64,000 nt of DNA from Platanthera guangdongensis (lineage: Eukaryota; Streptophyta; Magnoliopsida; Asparagales; Orchidaceae), in contig CM077163.1 of the NCBI GenBank assembly GCA_039583875.1, positions 108,881,213 to 108,945,212 on the forward strand, in the 5' to 3' direction. Below the pieces are notes generated by a model, which was given only the letters and a program-made list of their open reading frames with translations, had not been told where the DNA came from and made no database searches. Positions within the stretch are counted from its first letter, which is position 1, and each line of letters opens with the position of its first letter. Below are positions 21,196 to 31,777 of this stretch, piece after piece. Both the position numbers and the translations under genes were made by a program.

Positions 21196-23647
21196 ATCCA
21201 CTGGCCAGTATGTGTGTCTGTACTAATAAGAAAAAAACCAAGAACTATCCCTCAAGGTAGAGGAAACCTCAGCAACACTGCATTCCACAAGCAAACTCCA
21301 AACCTAGCCGCTCAACCGACTACTGCTCAGAACCTGAGAAATCCAAAGAAAGAACACCTCAGCAAGAAAAATACAAGTGACAAACAAAACTGTTAGTTAT
21401 GAAGGAAGTAGCAAGATTACTAATCCCAACCCTGAATAACTGTCAAAAACATAGCAAACTAACTAGAGATTTAGAACAAAGAGTTAACTTATAAAGTTAA
21501 AAGGTAATGAAATTTGCACCAAGTGCGAACGGAGTTATACTCCGAAAACAATCTACGAGAAAAGGCAAAAACAGCATAAGATTAATCCATAGGAAACAAA
21601 ACGGGGCAATGGCTCAAAAAACACGTGAATCATTAACACTGTAACGCAACCGGATCAGAGCCGGGACCAAACCGGTCAAACCCGAACTAACAGACCCAAA
21701 CGTCTCAAAAATGGGACTGCAGTGGTGACCATCTGATCCAACACAACCCAACAGCCCAAAAACGAGACCCATACATGCTCGGGTGTAATGATTCATGAAA
21801 CTAAGCCAACCAAACCAAACCCCATATCCCAAATACCCATAGACCCAAATTCAACAAATTCAGCAGAAAACCGACAAGTCTAACTTGTCAAGACTAAGCC
21901 TTAGTGACACATGTCAAATCGGTGAAAGGTCACAAAGATAAGGAAAAAGCGTCGAGTACACTCGACGTTGCGTCGAGTGCAGTCAATGCACTTGACGCCA
22001 CAACTCAGCACACTCAACGCTTAAACACAGCAATAAGAACAGACGATGGCGTTAAGTGAGTTCAGCTCACTCAACGCTTAAACAATTAGCTGCCAAAAAA
22101 AGATGATGGCGTTGAGTGAGTTCACCTCACTAAACACTGTCGACACTATAAAACTTAGATTTGAAGAGACAAAGTGACGGCGTTGAGTAAGCTACGTTGC
22201 CGAATAAGCTCACTCAACGCTGTCAACGCATTTACACACACTCCAAGATTTCCTGATGGCATCGAGTGTATACAGCACAATCAATGTCGCGTTGAGTGTA
22301 TGCAGCACACTCAATGCCTTCTGACTTAGCGTCAAATTTTGATGGCATTAAGGGTAAGTAGCACACTCAACACCACGTTGAGTGCACTCAACGCTTTTAC
22401 ACTTAGCGTCACAGACCTCACAGCAAGGCGTTGAGTGCATTCATCACACTCAACGTCGCATTGAGTGCACTCAACGCACTCAACGCTTTTGGAATTAGGC
22501 TTGAAACTGGATTTAGTGCTATGGCTACACTCTACGCCTAAGGGCTATACTCAACGCCTAGGGAAATATCCATCGAATCTTGTTCCGTTCGATGAATTGG
22601 CTCAGCTCGATGAACTCCGTTCGATGATTTTCCTCTGTTCATCGAACTCAGTTCGACGAATTAGCTTCAATTCGAGGAACGCTGACACTCCAAACTGACA
22701 ACTACTCCAAGAAACTAATACATTGAATGCTATGATTGTTGAACTTTGTCGGAAAAATAATACCATAAAGTTGGTCGGCAAATGTCGGATCTAACTCGAT
22801 TCCCAAAAACTACTACCAAAGGAAGAACAGTATGGAATATATACAAGGAAAAGACAAGCTTGACAAGGGGAAGAAGTCATCACTTGCCTCAAATCGCCGA
22901 AACCAGCCACATAAACGCTCCTCCTCAAGGATACGGCCGCAACAACACCTAAGCAATACTTCCTGAAACTTTTCAGGACGAAAAAGGGTCAAAACCGCAT
23001 ACCTAGACCTCTAAAAATCTAATAAACTGGAAAAGCTTACCGTAGAAATGTAAATCTAGGCGAGATCTACCCGGATCCACACTCCAAGGAGGAAATCGAT
23101 CACCAAAGCTCCAGAAATCGGCGACCGAAAGCTTAGGAAAGTCTGTCGCTCTCATTCTTCCATAACAAGCAGACGGTTTAATGAGGGAGACAAATGAATA
23201 GGGTTTGAAGTGATGGGTTCTATTTATACTGCTTTTATCCGATTATTTTATTATAGGATAACATAAGTAATTAAATAAAATGTCAAAACGGCCCGAAAAC
23301 CAAACTTACCCGAACTTTTACGAAAATAGCACCACAGCTAAATACCGATGCTACAAACCCAACGGCGTAGTCGAAATTAAGATTTGAAGAACCAAACTCG
23401 GGAAAACACCTCTTGAAGCCAAAACACAAGCAGTGTTAAAGAAGCTCTACCGAGTCACCAAAACAGACCCGACTCGCTAGGAAATCTTGCAAACACACTA
23501 AACCCAGCCACACACACAGAAAACCTAAGATCTAAAACCACGCTCTAACAATGGCAAAGGCCAAAAACTCATCAACGTAACGCCGTAACGTCATAAACAC
23601 GCCAGATAATGAATTAAACCAAATATCGAAAAATCTGGGGCGTCACA
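21196..23647 (-). repeat. G3 3' LTR (minus), left end truncated
   Basis: The plus-strand right end is ...GGGGCGTCACA at 23647, preceded on the element side by a polypurine tract. It matches 54880-57410 of the G3 5' LTR throughout. The first ~570 bp of that LTR (54313-54880) are missing here, where the sequence switches to the G2 LTR. TATA box on the minus strand at 23228-23221. Confidence 0.85.
21949..22685. repeat. GCGTTGAGTGAG/CTCACTCAACGC palindrome array (G3 LTR)
   Basis: About 15 to 20 inverted-repeat words built from GTTGAGTG and CACTCAAC, often as GCGTTGAGTGAG-TTCAG-CTCACTCAACGC. They are followed by a smaller cluster of TTCGATGAA/TTCGTCGAACTC words (22575-22685). The counterpart is 55631-56445. 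In transcription direction this array is downstream of the TATA box, unlike the other families. Confidence 0.8.
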
Positions 23648-23968
23648 GTCACTCCTCCTAAAAGAAGTTTCGTCCCGAAACTTTACGCACCAAAAGATTT
23701 CACAAAGAGAATACAATCAAAGATTATAGAAGGGGAAATACATTCCGTAAAAAACTAGGAGAATAGATGAGATTGAGCCTCCCTCATCGCTGACTCCAAC
23801 TCACAAGTCGTGCTTTTCACATCCTGGTTTCGCCACAAAACTTTAACCATTGGTATGGTTTTTCTCCGCAACACTCTATCTTGAGTATCCAGAATGCGGA
23901 TAGGCATCTCAACATAGGAATGATTGGGCTCCAACTAGGGCATACCATCAAGAATCTGTCGGTCGCTA
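23648..23968 (-). pseudogene. pol: G3: C-terminal end of Pol and polypurine tract
   Basis: The minus strand reads MPIRILDTQDRVLRR, IPMVKVLWRNQDV and AMREAQSHLFS, the usual C-terminal tail of plant gypsy integrases. After a stop, the AGGAGGAG-containing polypurine tract (23667-23652) lies just before the 3' LTR. The stretch is separated from the rest of the integrase (41387-41933) by the G4 insertion. Confidence 0.75.
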
Positions 23969-24095
23969 TGTAACGTCCTGAATCGCACTAGGCCACTTAT
24001 GCGTGTTTTTGAGCCAGGAGAGCTGACTAGGGTTCATGGGGAGTGCTGACAACAGGGCAGCACATGTGAAAAGGAGGAGAAATCAGTCAAGCATA

Positions 24096-24760
24096 GGACA
24101 CGGGTAGAGACACGGGCGTGTCCCTACCCGTGTGGGAGTGGCCGACTCTCGAGTCGATGACTCGAGTATGTCCAGAGAAGGACATGGGTAGTGACACGGG
24201 CGTGTCACTACCCGTGTGAAGTGACACAGGTAGAGACACGGGCGTGTCACAACCTGTGTGCATGTGCGTCGAGTTGAACTCGACGAGTCGTGTCAAGATC
24301 GACGAGGTGTATCGACATCGTATGACACAGGTAGCGACACGGGCGTGTCCCTACCCGTGTGTGTCGAGTTACACTCGACAGGGCGTGTCGAGACTGATGA
24401 GGTGTGTCGACAACATATGACATGGGTAGCGACACGGTCGTGTCCCTACTCGTTTGTGTCGAGTTACACTCAATAGAGCGTGTCAATATCGACAAACTAC
24501 GTGTCGAGATCGACGAATTGTATGACACGGGTAGCAACACGGGCGTCTCCCTACCCGTGTGCCGTTGTGACGAGTTGAGTTCGTCGAAATGTATGTAGAG
24601 AAGGACCTGGCCAGGGAACACGGTCATGTCATTTCTACACGGGTCGGGACACGGGCGTGTCCCTACCCGTGTCAAGTATTGAACAGACACAAAAACTGTC
24701 ATTGTCGTTTCTCCTAAGCAGGACAAGGGTAAGGACACGGGCGTGTCCCTGCCCGTGTCA
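24096..24760. repeat. GACACGGGCGTGTC palindrome array (G4 5' LTR)
   Basis: About nine large palindromes with arms such as CACGGGTAGGGACACG and CGTGTCCCTACCCGTG, alternating with smaller TGTCGAG/CTCGACA and TCGTCGA words. It ends 8 bp before the TATA box. The counterpart in the 3' LTR is 37957-38622. Confidence 0.88.
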
Positions 24761-24767
24761 CTTTTCA

Positions 24768-24775
24768 TATATAAA
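24768..24775 (+). promoter_or_regulatory. TATA box of the G4 5' LTR
   Basis: TATATAAA immediately after the palindrome array, then 'gggaagagaaaaccctaa'. The equivalent in the 3' LTR is at 38630-38637. Inferred promoter core. Confidence 0.65.
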
Positions 24776-26782
24776 GGGAAGAGAAAACCCTAATCGTTTT
24801 CATGTTTACTTAATCCCTATTTTCTGAGAGAAACTCCTTTTGAGAGAAGGAAGTTGCTGGATCTAGTTGTAGAGGGGAAGATCCGTCGTCGCCGTGAGGG
24901 AGGAGATGCCGCCAAGAAGAGTTACACGATCCATGGCCGGAAATAGTGGAAACGCCGGAAATGAGGTGAGTTTCCTACCCTCTCCCTTGTTGTTAGATCT
25001 GTAGATATATAGGCAAGATGTCGACTCGGTGGTGTCTTGACTTGTGAGAAGATGTTTTTCTCTAGGATGAGGCCGCTCTAGGGCTTGTGCCTTTGGTTAG
25101 TGCTGTCTTCAACCTCTCCGATCTTCTATGTGGAGATGGGGGACGGTTTCGTGAAGAGTAAAGGCCTCATGAGGGTGAATAAGGGTGGAGGAAATTTCTG
25201 GAGGAGATTTGAGAGGATCGACTTGAGGAGGAAGATGAACTGATGCCGTTCGTTCCGTCTCAAGATGCGTGCTGAATCTATATTCTGGGCGCAGCGATCA
25301 TTTAGGCCATTTTTCATGAAGGATATGTCCAGATCTGGGCTTTCGACTAAACACGAAAGTTTAAGCCCTTGAAACTACCTTTCCAACAAGTGGTTGCACG
25401 ACTTCAGGCGATGTATGTAGCCACGGGAACGTCTGAACGAAAATGGTGTTCAATAAATCCTGCATGCAGAAATTGTGTTCTGTACGCAGCGGAACTCAAG
25501 GCTAGTTTATAATAGGATACATTCAAACCTGGGTTGAGGTCTGAATACGAATGTTGTAGCCCTTGGAAAGACCTTTCCATCGATGGGTTACACATCTTCA
25601 CCGGATTCATGTAGCTTCTGGAATCTCCTGTCGAATTTGCTGCCCAGATTTACTCTGCACCTAAATTCTGGGCTTATATAATATGGATTTGGATTCGGTG
25701 AAATTAATATTGCAAGTTACTTGGCTTGGATGAACTCTTTTATAATTAATCATTTTAGTTGCATGATTGATGAAGTTTATTAATCAGATTTCATATAATC
25801 CAATTGTGAAGCAAGCTTACTTAAACGAATTGACTTGATAGAAATTGATAGATGATTATTTATGCGCATCATGTTTATAATATGTTGTTATCCTTTGGAA
25901 AGATTGATGGATCTTTATACGCGCATCATGTTTATAATATATTGTTACTTTTGGAAAGATTGATAGATCTTTATATGCGCATCATGTTTATATTATGTTG
26001 TCATCATTTGGAAAGTCATGTAGAAGAATAAATTATGGCCATGAGTATGTTTGATTAATGAAATGAGTTTAGTAGTCCAATACTTAGAGCGTCGTCTCCC
26101 TACGAGTAGTATTGTGAGAGGATGTAAGTGTGGTGTTGACCGTCACTTGTTTGGTTTGTGTTGAGATAAGGTATGGATGGATGGTTGGGCTGTGTCCTCG
26201 TGCTTACTTCCGAGGCCTCTTCCATGTTATGGTGATGAGGCATTTTCATGCGATGTGAGTTGACACGCGGTGTCGTAATCCTGGGTTAAGGATAGTATGG
26301 CAGGTCTACGGGCTCGCCGATCGTCACACCGATGGGAGTTGACAGTTAGACTTTGGGCGGTTGGGCTGTGTCCTCGGTGTTCACGTCCTGGGGCCCCTTC
26401 TGTGCCAAGTGAACGGTTGGGTTGTGTCCTCGTGCTTACTTCTGAGGCCCCTTCCGGGTCACACAAGGCCAGTTCGGGCTGTGTTCTTGGTGCACATCTA
26501 CCCAAGACCCCGCTGGGCCATAGTACCCATGTGCTCCGCTATTATGTTCTTAGCGTTGAGGCGTACGGAGGCCTAGGTGAAGTAGTGTGGATACCCGCCT
26601 AGTAGTAGAAGTGCCCGTTCTACTGTCACCGCCTGGCCACGACGGCTGATGCCTGAGAGGTTGGCTACCTGCTCGAAAAGTGGGAACTACAGTCTGTGTC
26701 GACATAGCAGTTGCATGTGTGTGAGCATGGGTGAGTCAATGCATAACATACATAGCATTTCATAACATTGCACAACAAGATT

Positions 26783-26883
26783 CTCATCGTATAAGTTTGT
26801 ATGGGCACTCTTATACGATGAGTTACCTTTATGTAACCCGATCCTTAACTTATAAGTTTGAATGAGCATTCTTATAAGTTAAG
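26783..26883 (+). repeat. Twin stem-loops in the G4 5' LTR
   Basis: Hairpin 1: CTCATCGTATAAG (26783-26795) with CTTATACGATGAG (26810-26822). Hairpin 2: CTTAACTTATAAG (26844-26856) with CTTATAAGTTAAG (26871-26883). Both have perfect 13-bp stems and 14-nt loops, TTTGTATGGGCACT and TTTGAATGAGCATT. The stems differ while the loops agree. Copies in the 3' LTR are 40644-40683 and 40705-40744. Confidence 0.9.
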
Positions 26884-27525
26884 TTACTTTTCTGTTGTTA
26901 CTTATACATGTTAGTTTGCTATAGGTCTTAAATATCTACTAGATCATGTTATTGTTACTCTTACACTATTGCCACCTGCTTGTACATCTTTTACTTGCAC
27001 ATATATATTACCCTTGTTCCCTCTCTCCGCCCGGTGCCGAGGAGTCGCCGGGGGAGCGGATGTGAAGCCACTTAGTCGTTTTGACTAACGGTTCCTACGT
27101 CTTCTTTTTTTAGGAGGTCACGCCGCAGGTAGGACATCCGCAGACTACGCAGCAGGACAACCAGGCCAGGACGATAGGGCCTGAAGTGACAGTGTCGTCG
27201 ATTCCGTTGGTCACAGATGTGAGTGTCGAGAGGTTTTGATGTAGCCCTTTTTTGGGCAATTTCTATAGCTATACTCTGATTTGTAGAAGCATGTTTTAGC
27301 TTCTCTCTTATTGTATTTTTTGGACTTATATGCTTTGTGTGGATTGACTTCTCTTGCTTATATTTTGGTTGGGTTGGCATGTTTTATTGATATTGTTGTA
27401 GCCGGCGGAATAGGCGTCTTGTGGTATAAGTTAGCCTCTGTGATAATGCTACTGTAAGGCGGCTGATCCAGGCATAAGACCCCCCTTCGTGCCGTTTTTG
27501 GGATCCGGGAGGGGGGTCTTACAAA

Positions 27526-27537
27526 TGGTATCAGTTT
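27526..27537 (+). other. Primer-binding site of G4
   Basis: TGGTATCAGTTT two bases after the LTR end TTACA; the first nine bases match the complement of initiator-methionine tRNA. Sequence 27538-27700 is untranslated leader with nothing further recognised. Confidence 0.8.
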
Positions 27538-27699
27538 GTCACGATCCTTAACTAAAGAAGTCATTCAACAATGGTGCCACCCCGGTTTGATAAGTCAGTT
27601 TGGGGACAACCTGACTTAGCGGAAGCAGTGGTGTGCCCATATGTAATTCACGCTAAGTATGTCCAACTTTGACCCTAAGATTAGCCAACCTGACCATAC

Positions 27700-28491
27700 A
27701 TTTGTGTTTTATGTGTATATTCCAGCGCTCGTTGAGCAGATGGGAGGCACTCCTGTGCCCTCCATACCCACTCCCACTCAGTTCCAATAATCTGAGTTAG
27801 GGCAGACGCTCACTGCCATCCTCAATTCTTTTAGGGAGCAGAGCACCCGGTGCAACAACAGGCCCCGAGCTCCAACTGGCTGAGCACCTTTCAGGCTCTC
27901 TCCCCTCCCGCCTACCTTAGGACGGAGTCAGCCATACGTATAGAGGAATGGCGGTAAAGGAGTTGTTGGCTGGTATCCGTTGCCCGGCCAACATGGCAGT
28001 GACATTGGCAGTGTCCGTCTTGGACTTACATGTTAAGAGGTGGTGGAAGTCCCTTATGGGCTCTACCTTCCAAGGCCGGGTCTACACAGAGATAAGTTGG
28101 AGTGAATTCTCGGGTGTTTTCTTGGAGCACTGTATCCCTACATCGGCCCAAGATGAGCTTGAGCAGAGGTTCCTTCTACTAAAGCAGGGATCAAAGTTGG
28201 TTACGGAATACCAGCGGGAATTCCAGCATATCGCAAGGTTTGCGGATTCTTACGAGTTGGATGACAGAGGTTATGCCAAGCGCTTCTACAAAGGGCTGCG
28301 AGATCCCCTAAGGCAGTCCCTTTTGTTTATAGCGGATGGTAGCTTAGCGGAGATCATTGATATGGCGAAAAGATTGGAGGCGGACTAGTTGGGATGTAGT
28401 AAGAGGCCTGCGGATGACGTGATGGAAGCCGACCCAAGCAATAGAAGGAGGCAGGACTTCAGAGGAGGAAGAGGGTATCAAAGATTTGGAG
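27700..28491 (+). pseudogene. gag: G4 Gag, 5' part
   Basis: The open piece 27948-28388 (about 146 codons) has the Retrotrans_gag core: KRWWKSLMGSTF, WSEFSGVFLEHCIP, QDELEQRFLLLKQGS, VTEYQREFQHIARFA and YKGLRDPLRQSL. Upstream sequence (27720-27940) encodes a Pro-rich N-terminus with stops. After a stop at 28386-28388 the linker region continues to 28491, where C3 is inserted. It continues at 37075. Confidence 0.85.
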
Positions 28492-28825
28492 TGTTGGGTA
28501 TTGTATCCACGATTACCTAGATTTGAGGAAGCCCCTGTCAAGCTAAGATGAATTCACAATGTATTTGATGAAACATTTTAAGTTGTACTTGCAGTTCCTC
28601 CACGCTAAGTGCACACCAATGTCAGGGTGCAGTAGGTCAATATACACGGGTCTGCACGACGTAATCCCTCGTTGAGCAGATCAGTGTGTTGGCCTATGTG
28701 TACTCTCTCTATTGGAGTGCACTTACTTTCAAGTACAGGGTCGCTCATATGCAAGAGAAGACAAGGAGCACAGAGGATCAAGGAGCAACTCCTGGGGTGG
28801 AAGACGAAAAATCTTCCAAGGCAAA

Positions 28826-29140
28826 TTCGACGAGAATCACCAAGTGATTCTCGCCGATTCGGCGAGAATCACTAGTGATTCTCGCCGAATCGACGAGAAT
28901 CATTAGTGATTCTCGCCGACTCCTTCTGGCCATCTCAAAATGGTGCCAAGTAAGATTCGGCGAGAATCAATTGTAATTCCCGCCGAACCAGTGGCCAAGC
29001 AGCCCTTGTACTCAAAGTAAAATTCATTGAGAATCGATAAGTGATTCGACGAGAATCACAAACGATTCTCGACGAATCGTCGAGAATCACTTGGTGATTC
29101 TCGCCGATTCGTCGAGAATCGTATGCGATTCTCGCCGAAT
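28826..29140. repeat. GGCGAGAATCAC/GTGATTCTCGCC hairpin array (C3 LTR)
   Basis: Successive ~32-bp units, each an inverted repeat with arms such as GGCGAGAATCAC and GTGATTCTCGCC around a short centre. The last units are followed about 120 bp later by the TATA box. The 3' LTR array (35827-36081) lacks two units. C4 LTRs carry the same array in opposite orientation. Confidence 0.9.
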
Positions 29141-29260
29141 TTTCCTTGGCGTTTTCTCTGGAATTTCCTGAACCAGATTCTGCCTTTGGATCAGTTTGAA
29201 CCGGATTTCGGGGTTATACCTGTGGGTCCCACAACGGTCAAATTTGTTGTATCTACAGGG

Positions 29261-29268
29261 TATAAATA
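29261..29268 (+). promoter_or_regulatory. TATA box of the C3 5' LTR
   Basis: TATAAATA in 'cagggtataaatacatggg'; the equivalent in the 3' LTR is at 36202-36209. The flanking sequence is shared with C4, which has TATTTATATA at the same place on the minus strand. Confidence 0.65.
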
Positions 29269-30132
29269 CATGGGTATTTTGAACAGTAAATCCACGGATA
29301 AGAGAGAAAGAAAACCGAGCCGCGACGTAACCCTAAATTCGCGAAATCGCTCCGCTCCGCCGCCGCCGCTCGCGTCAAGTGGTCGCCGCTGCTGATCGCT
29401 CTTCTTCCCGATCTCCGGTGACAGAAGCTTAGCAAAGCTTGAGTCTCACGCGTCTATCCGGAGATCTCTTGTCTCTCGATGTGTTGACCGGGAAAAACTC
29501 CCCCGTCCGAATCGATCGAGACGACTGATCCTAGAGTGACCGTTGGTAGACCTAGCTTGCTTCGCTACGAAGTTTAGATCTCCAAGTTCAGCAGCCGCTC
29601 TTCATCGTAGCCGCCGATCCCGAAGCTAGCCGCCGCTCGTGTGTCGCCGCCGGTTCCGGGGAGATCTTCTCCAAGAGAGACCGAGGTTGTAGACTCTTCA
29701 TCGACTTCAAGAACACGTCGTCGAACGAAGAGGAACACCGTAGTCTCCAAAAGAAGTTTGTATCTCGTGTACATTCTATATTTTCTTTTGTTGTAAAGGA
29801 ACTTTTGTTCCGTGTTGTAAGGGTTGGGTGCAACCCATTTTGTGGGAGTGTTGACTCTCACGTGTGGAAGGGCTCCTTCCGTTAGTGAAGGGATTGGATT
29901 TCAATCCCATTGGAGAAGTGACCGAGTCGTCCCTTGTTGGGGAGATAGGTCGAAGGGGGAAAGTGGATGTACCCAAGTCGGGGAACCACTATAAGTTTGC
30001 TGTGTATTCTGTGTGCTGTGCTTGTTGTTTTTATTGTGCAGGTACATCCGTAAATTCCGCAAAAGAACCACACGTCACCTATTCCCCCCCCCCCCATAGG
30101 TGCACATAGCTGACACTAGGTGGACTTTCAAG

Positions 30133-30144
30133 TGGTATCAGAGG
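30133..30144 (+). other. Primer-binding site of C3
   Basis: TGGTATCAGAGG two bases after the LTR end, matching the initiator-methionine tRNA complement as in E2. Confidence 0.9.
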
Positions 30145-30216
30145 GAGGTTACTCTTCAAAAAGGTTAACACCTTGAGTAGAATCCTGCCACCAGTGTCAG
30201 AAGCACGGATCTGGAT

Positions 30217-30564
30217 TATGACGTATTGCCACTCAAACTCCCTGCATGCACAAAAGATTATTATCCCATCTGGAGGATGAGAGTGTTATTTCACCTGGAT
30301 GCCATCGATCCACGAGCATCCCTCATCCTGGAAGAGGGTCCGTTTATCCCCATGAAGACCTCCGACTCTGGGATCCAAGTGCTCATGTGCATTGCTGAGA
30401 TGTCAGAAATGGAACTCTCACTTTTTCAGCTGGACCAGAGGATTCGACAAATTATCATGGATGTCTGGTCTGGAGCCTCTCGCTCTAGATTGGAAAAATG
30501 TAAAACGGCTAAATCTCTGTGGATGATGATCTCAGAACTGATGGGGGGGGTCAGAGAAAGCTGA
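30217..30564 (+). pseudogene. gag: C3 Gag, N-terminal part
   Basis: UBN2-type region in the frame of 30226-30564: PLKLPACTKDYYPIWRMR, EGPFIPMKTSD (shared with E1), MSEMELSLFQLDQRIR and KCKTAKSLWMMISELMGG. The reading frame ends shortly after an eight-G run (30542-30549). The sequence then jumps to the later part of Gag; the first zinc knuckle expected between (as in E1) is missing. Confidence 0.8.
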
Positions 30565-30595
30565 AATATGCTGCCAATCAGAGGATGAAGCGTAT

Positions 30596-31777
30596 GTGGG
30601 GGTTCTCACTTCTGAAGATGAAGGCAAGGATCCCTCGGACTGCATTAGAGCTCCCGTGTCCGTGTCAGAGACTGACGAGACCAGTGAGGAAAGCAACTCT
30701 GACGAGGATGAAACTATGGTCACTGATTCTAATGACAATAACTCAGATGAGCAGGTAACATCTTCACCCTGCCCCATATCTTTTGACCTTTCTGAAGACA
30801 GAAACTGCTCTCCCCCAGAAAATACTGATTCCCTGAAGAGAGCCCTTCAGGAAAGCAATCTACTTGCTGAGGAGCAAGCTCGAGAGATTGCTCAACTGAA
30901 GATCGTGTTGTTTCTCCAATTGGCATCCAACAAGGTCAAGGACTATAAGATCTCAGCTCTAGAGAATAGTCTAGATAATGAGAAACGTATAGTATCTAAC
31001 TTTTCCAAAGTTGATACTATAAAGAGAAAACAAGAAACCGGGTGGATCTCCCGGATTATCCAGGGATGGAGAAATGGGGAAACGGTGTTCCGACCTCCCA
31101 CTCCAAGCGGGAAGACAACTCATCATGCCTTCAGGTATGACCACAGGAATAATCATGGTCACTGCAAGGGTGAATTGTCCCCATGTGGAAACGTCCATAG
31201 TGCAAGAGGCGTCATGGCCACCCATGAGGAAATACCTAAGGCTCATTCTGAGCCCTTTGTATTCACGGCCACTGCCACAACAAAGTGTGGATCTGCGTGT
31301 CCTAGTTCACAGAAGAATTATCTCCATTCGAGGACACGGGATAGGGAGAATAGAAGTCATGATGTCAGGCGTCATGGAGCCTCAGCAAGGAAGATGCCTG
31401 AAAGAATGGCGCCACCTTCTCGGCCTCATAACGCTCACATCATGCATTCGTTCCACCCTTCATCATGCCTCGATGGAAGAGGAATTTGTGCAACAAGAAC
31501 ATGCCCTATCCCTTTGATACCTAGGACCGTGACTACATCAGTCACTAGATCAGGTCGAAAACGGCGATACAACATTCACTCTTGTTGGTGCTGCGGCAAA
31601 GTGGGACACTTTGCCATTGACTGTTGGCACAACCTCTCTGTGCCCACAGCAAGGGCTTATCCACATTATAGGGACAGAGGCAGTCTTCCAGACAGGTTTT
31701 CTCAAGGAAGGCAGTTGCATGCTTATGCTAATAGAAACCTAGGACCCAATATGATTTGGGTTCCTAAGGTACAGTAA
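30596..31777 (+). CDS. gag: C3 Gag, C-terminal part with second zinc knuckle
   Basis: An open frame of 393 codons. An acidic Ser/Asp-rich start is followed by a coiled-coil region (LLAEEQAREIAQLK ... ISALENSLDNEKRIVSNFSK). A basic stretch then leads to the knuckle [14 protein letters not shown] and the tail NLGPNMIWVPKVQ-stop. The coiled coil and knuckle align with E1 and C4. The stop is followed by TTCTGTCTTGCAG and then the remnant of the protease start in the +1 frame. The natural start is uncertain because the upstream part of Gag is deleted. Confidence 0.8.
   Translation: MGVLTSEDEGKDPSDCIRAPVSVSETDETSEESNSDEDETMVTDSNDNNSDEQVTSSPCPISFDLSEDRNCSPPENTDSLKRALQESNLLAEEQAREIAQLKIVLFLQLASNKVKDYKISALENSLDNEKRIVSNFSKVDTIKRKQETGWISRIIQGWRNGETVFRPPTPSGKTTHHAFRYDHRNNHGHCKGELSPCGNVHSARGVMATHEEIPKAHSEPFVFTATATTKCGSACPSSQKNYLHSRTRDRENRSHDVRRHGASARKMPERMAPPSRPHNAHIMHSFHPSSCLDGRGICATRTCPIPLIPRTVTTSVTRSGRKRRYNIHSCWCCGKVGHFAIDCWHNLSVPTARAYPHYRDRGSLPDRFSQGRQLHAYANRNLGPNMIWVPKVQ

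Larger units (their letters stand above)
23969..27523 (+). repeat. G4 5' LTR
   Basis: Starts TGTAACGTCCTGAATCGCAC and ends GGGGGTCTTACA. Contains the palindrome array (24096-24760), TATA box (24768-24775), three ~57-bp tandem units starting GCGCATCATGTT (25864, 25921, 25977), a set of ~60-bp units with 'gggctgtgtcctcg' (26185-26530), and the twin stem-loops (26783-26883). ORFs within are repeat by-products. Confidence 0.92.
28492..30130 (+). repeat. C3 5' LTR
   Basis: Starts TGTTGGGTATTGTATCC and ends GGTGGACTTTCA, 1,639 bp. It has a hairpin array (28826-29140), a TATA box TATAAATA at 29261-29268, and a 12-C tract at 30084-30095. The 3' LTR is 63 bp shorter, almost entirely because it has two fewer array units. 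Confidence 0.95.

Noticed and set aside
26297..26602. Open frame of about 100 codons in the G4 LTR
   Set aside because: Lies wholly in the ~60-bp tandem units of the LTR; frames on both strands stay open because the units are GC-rich.
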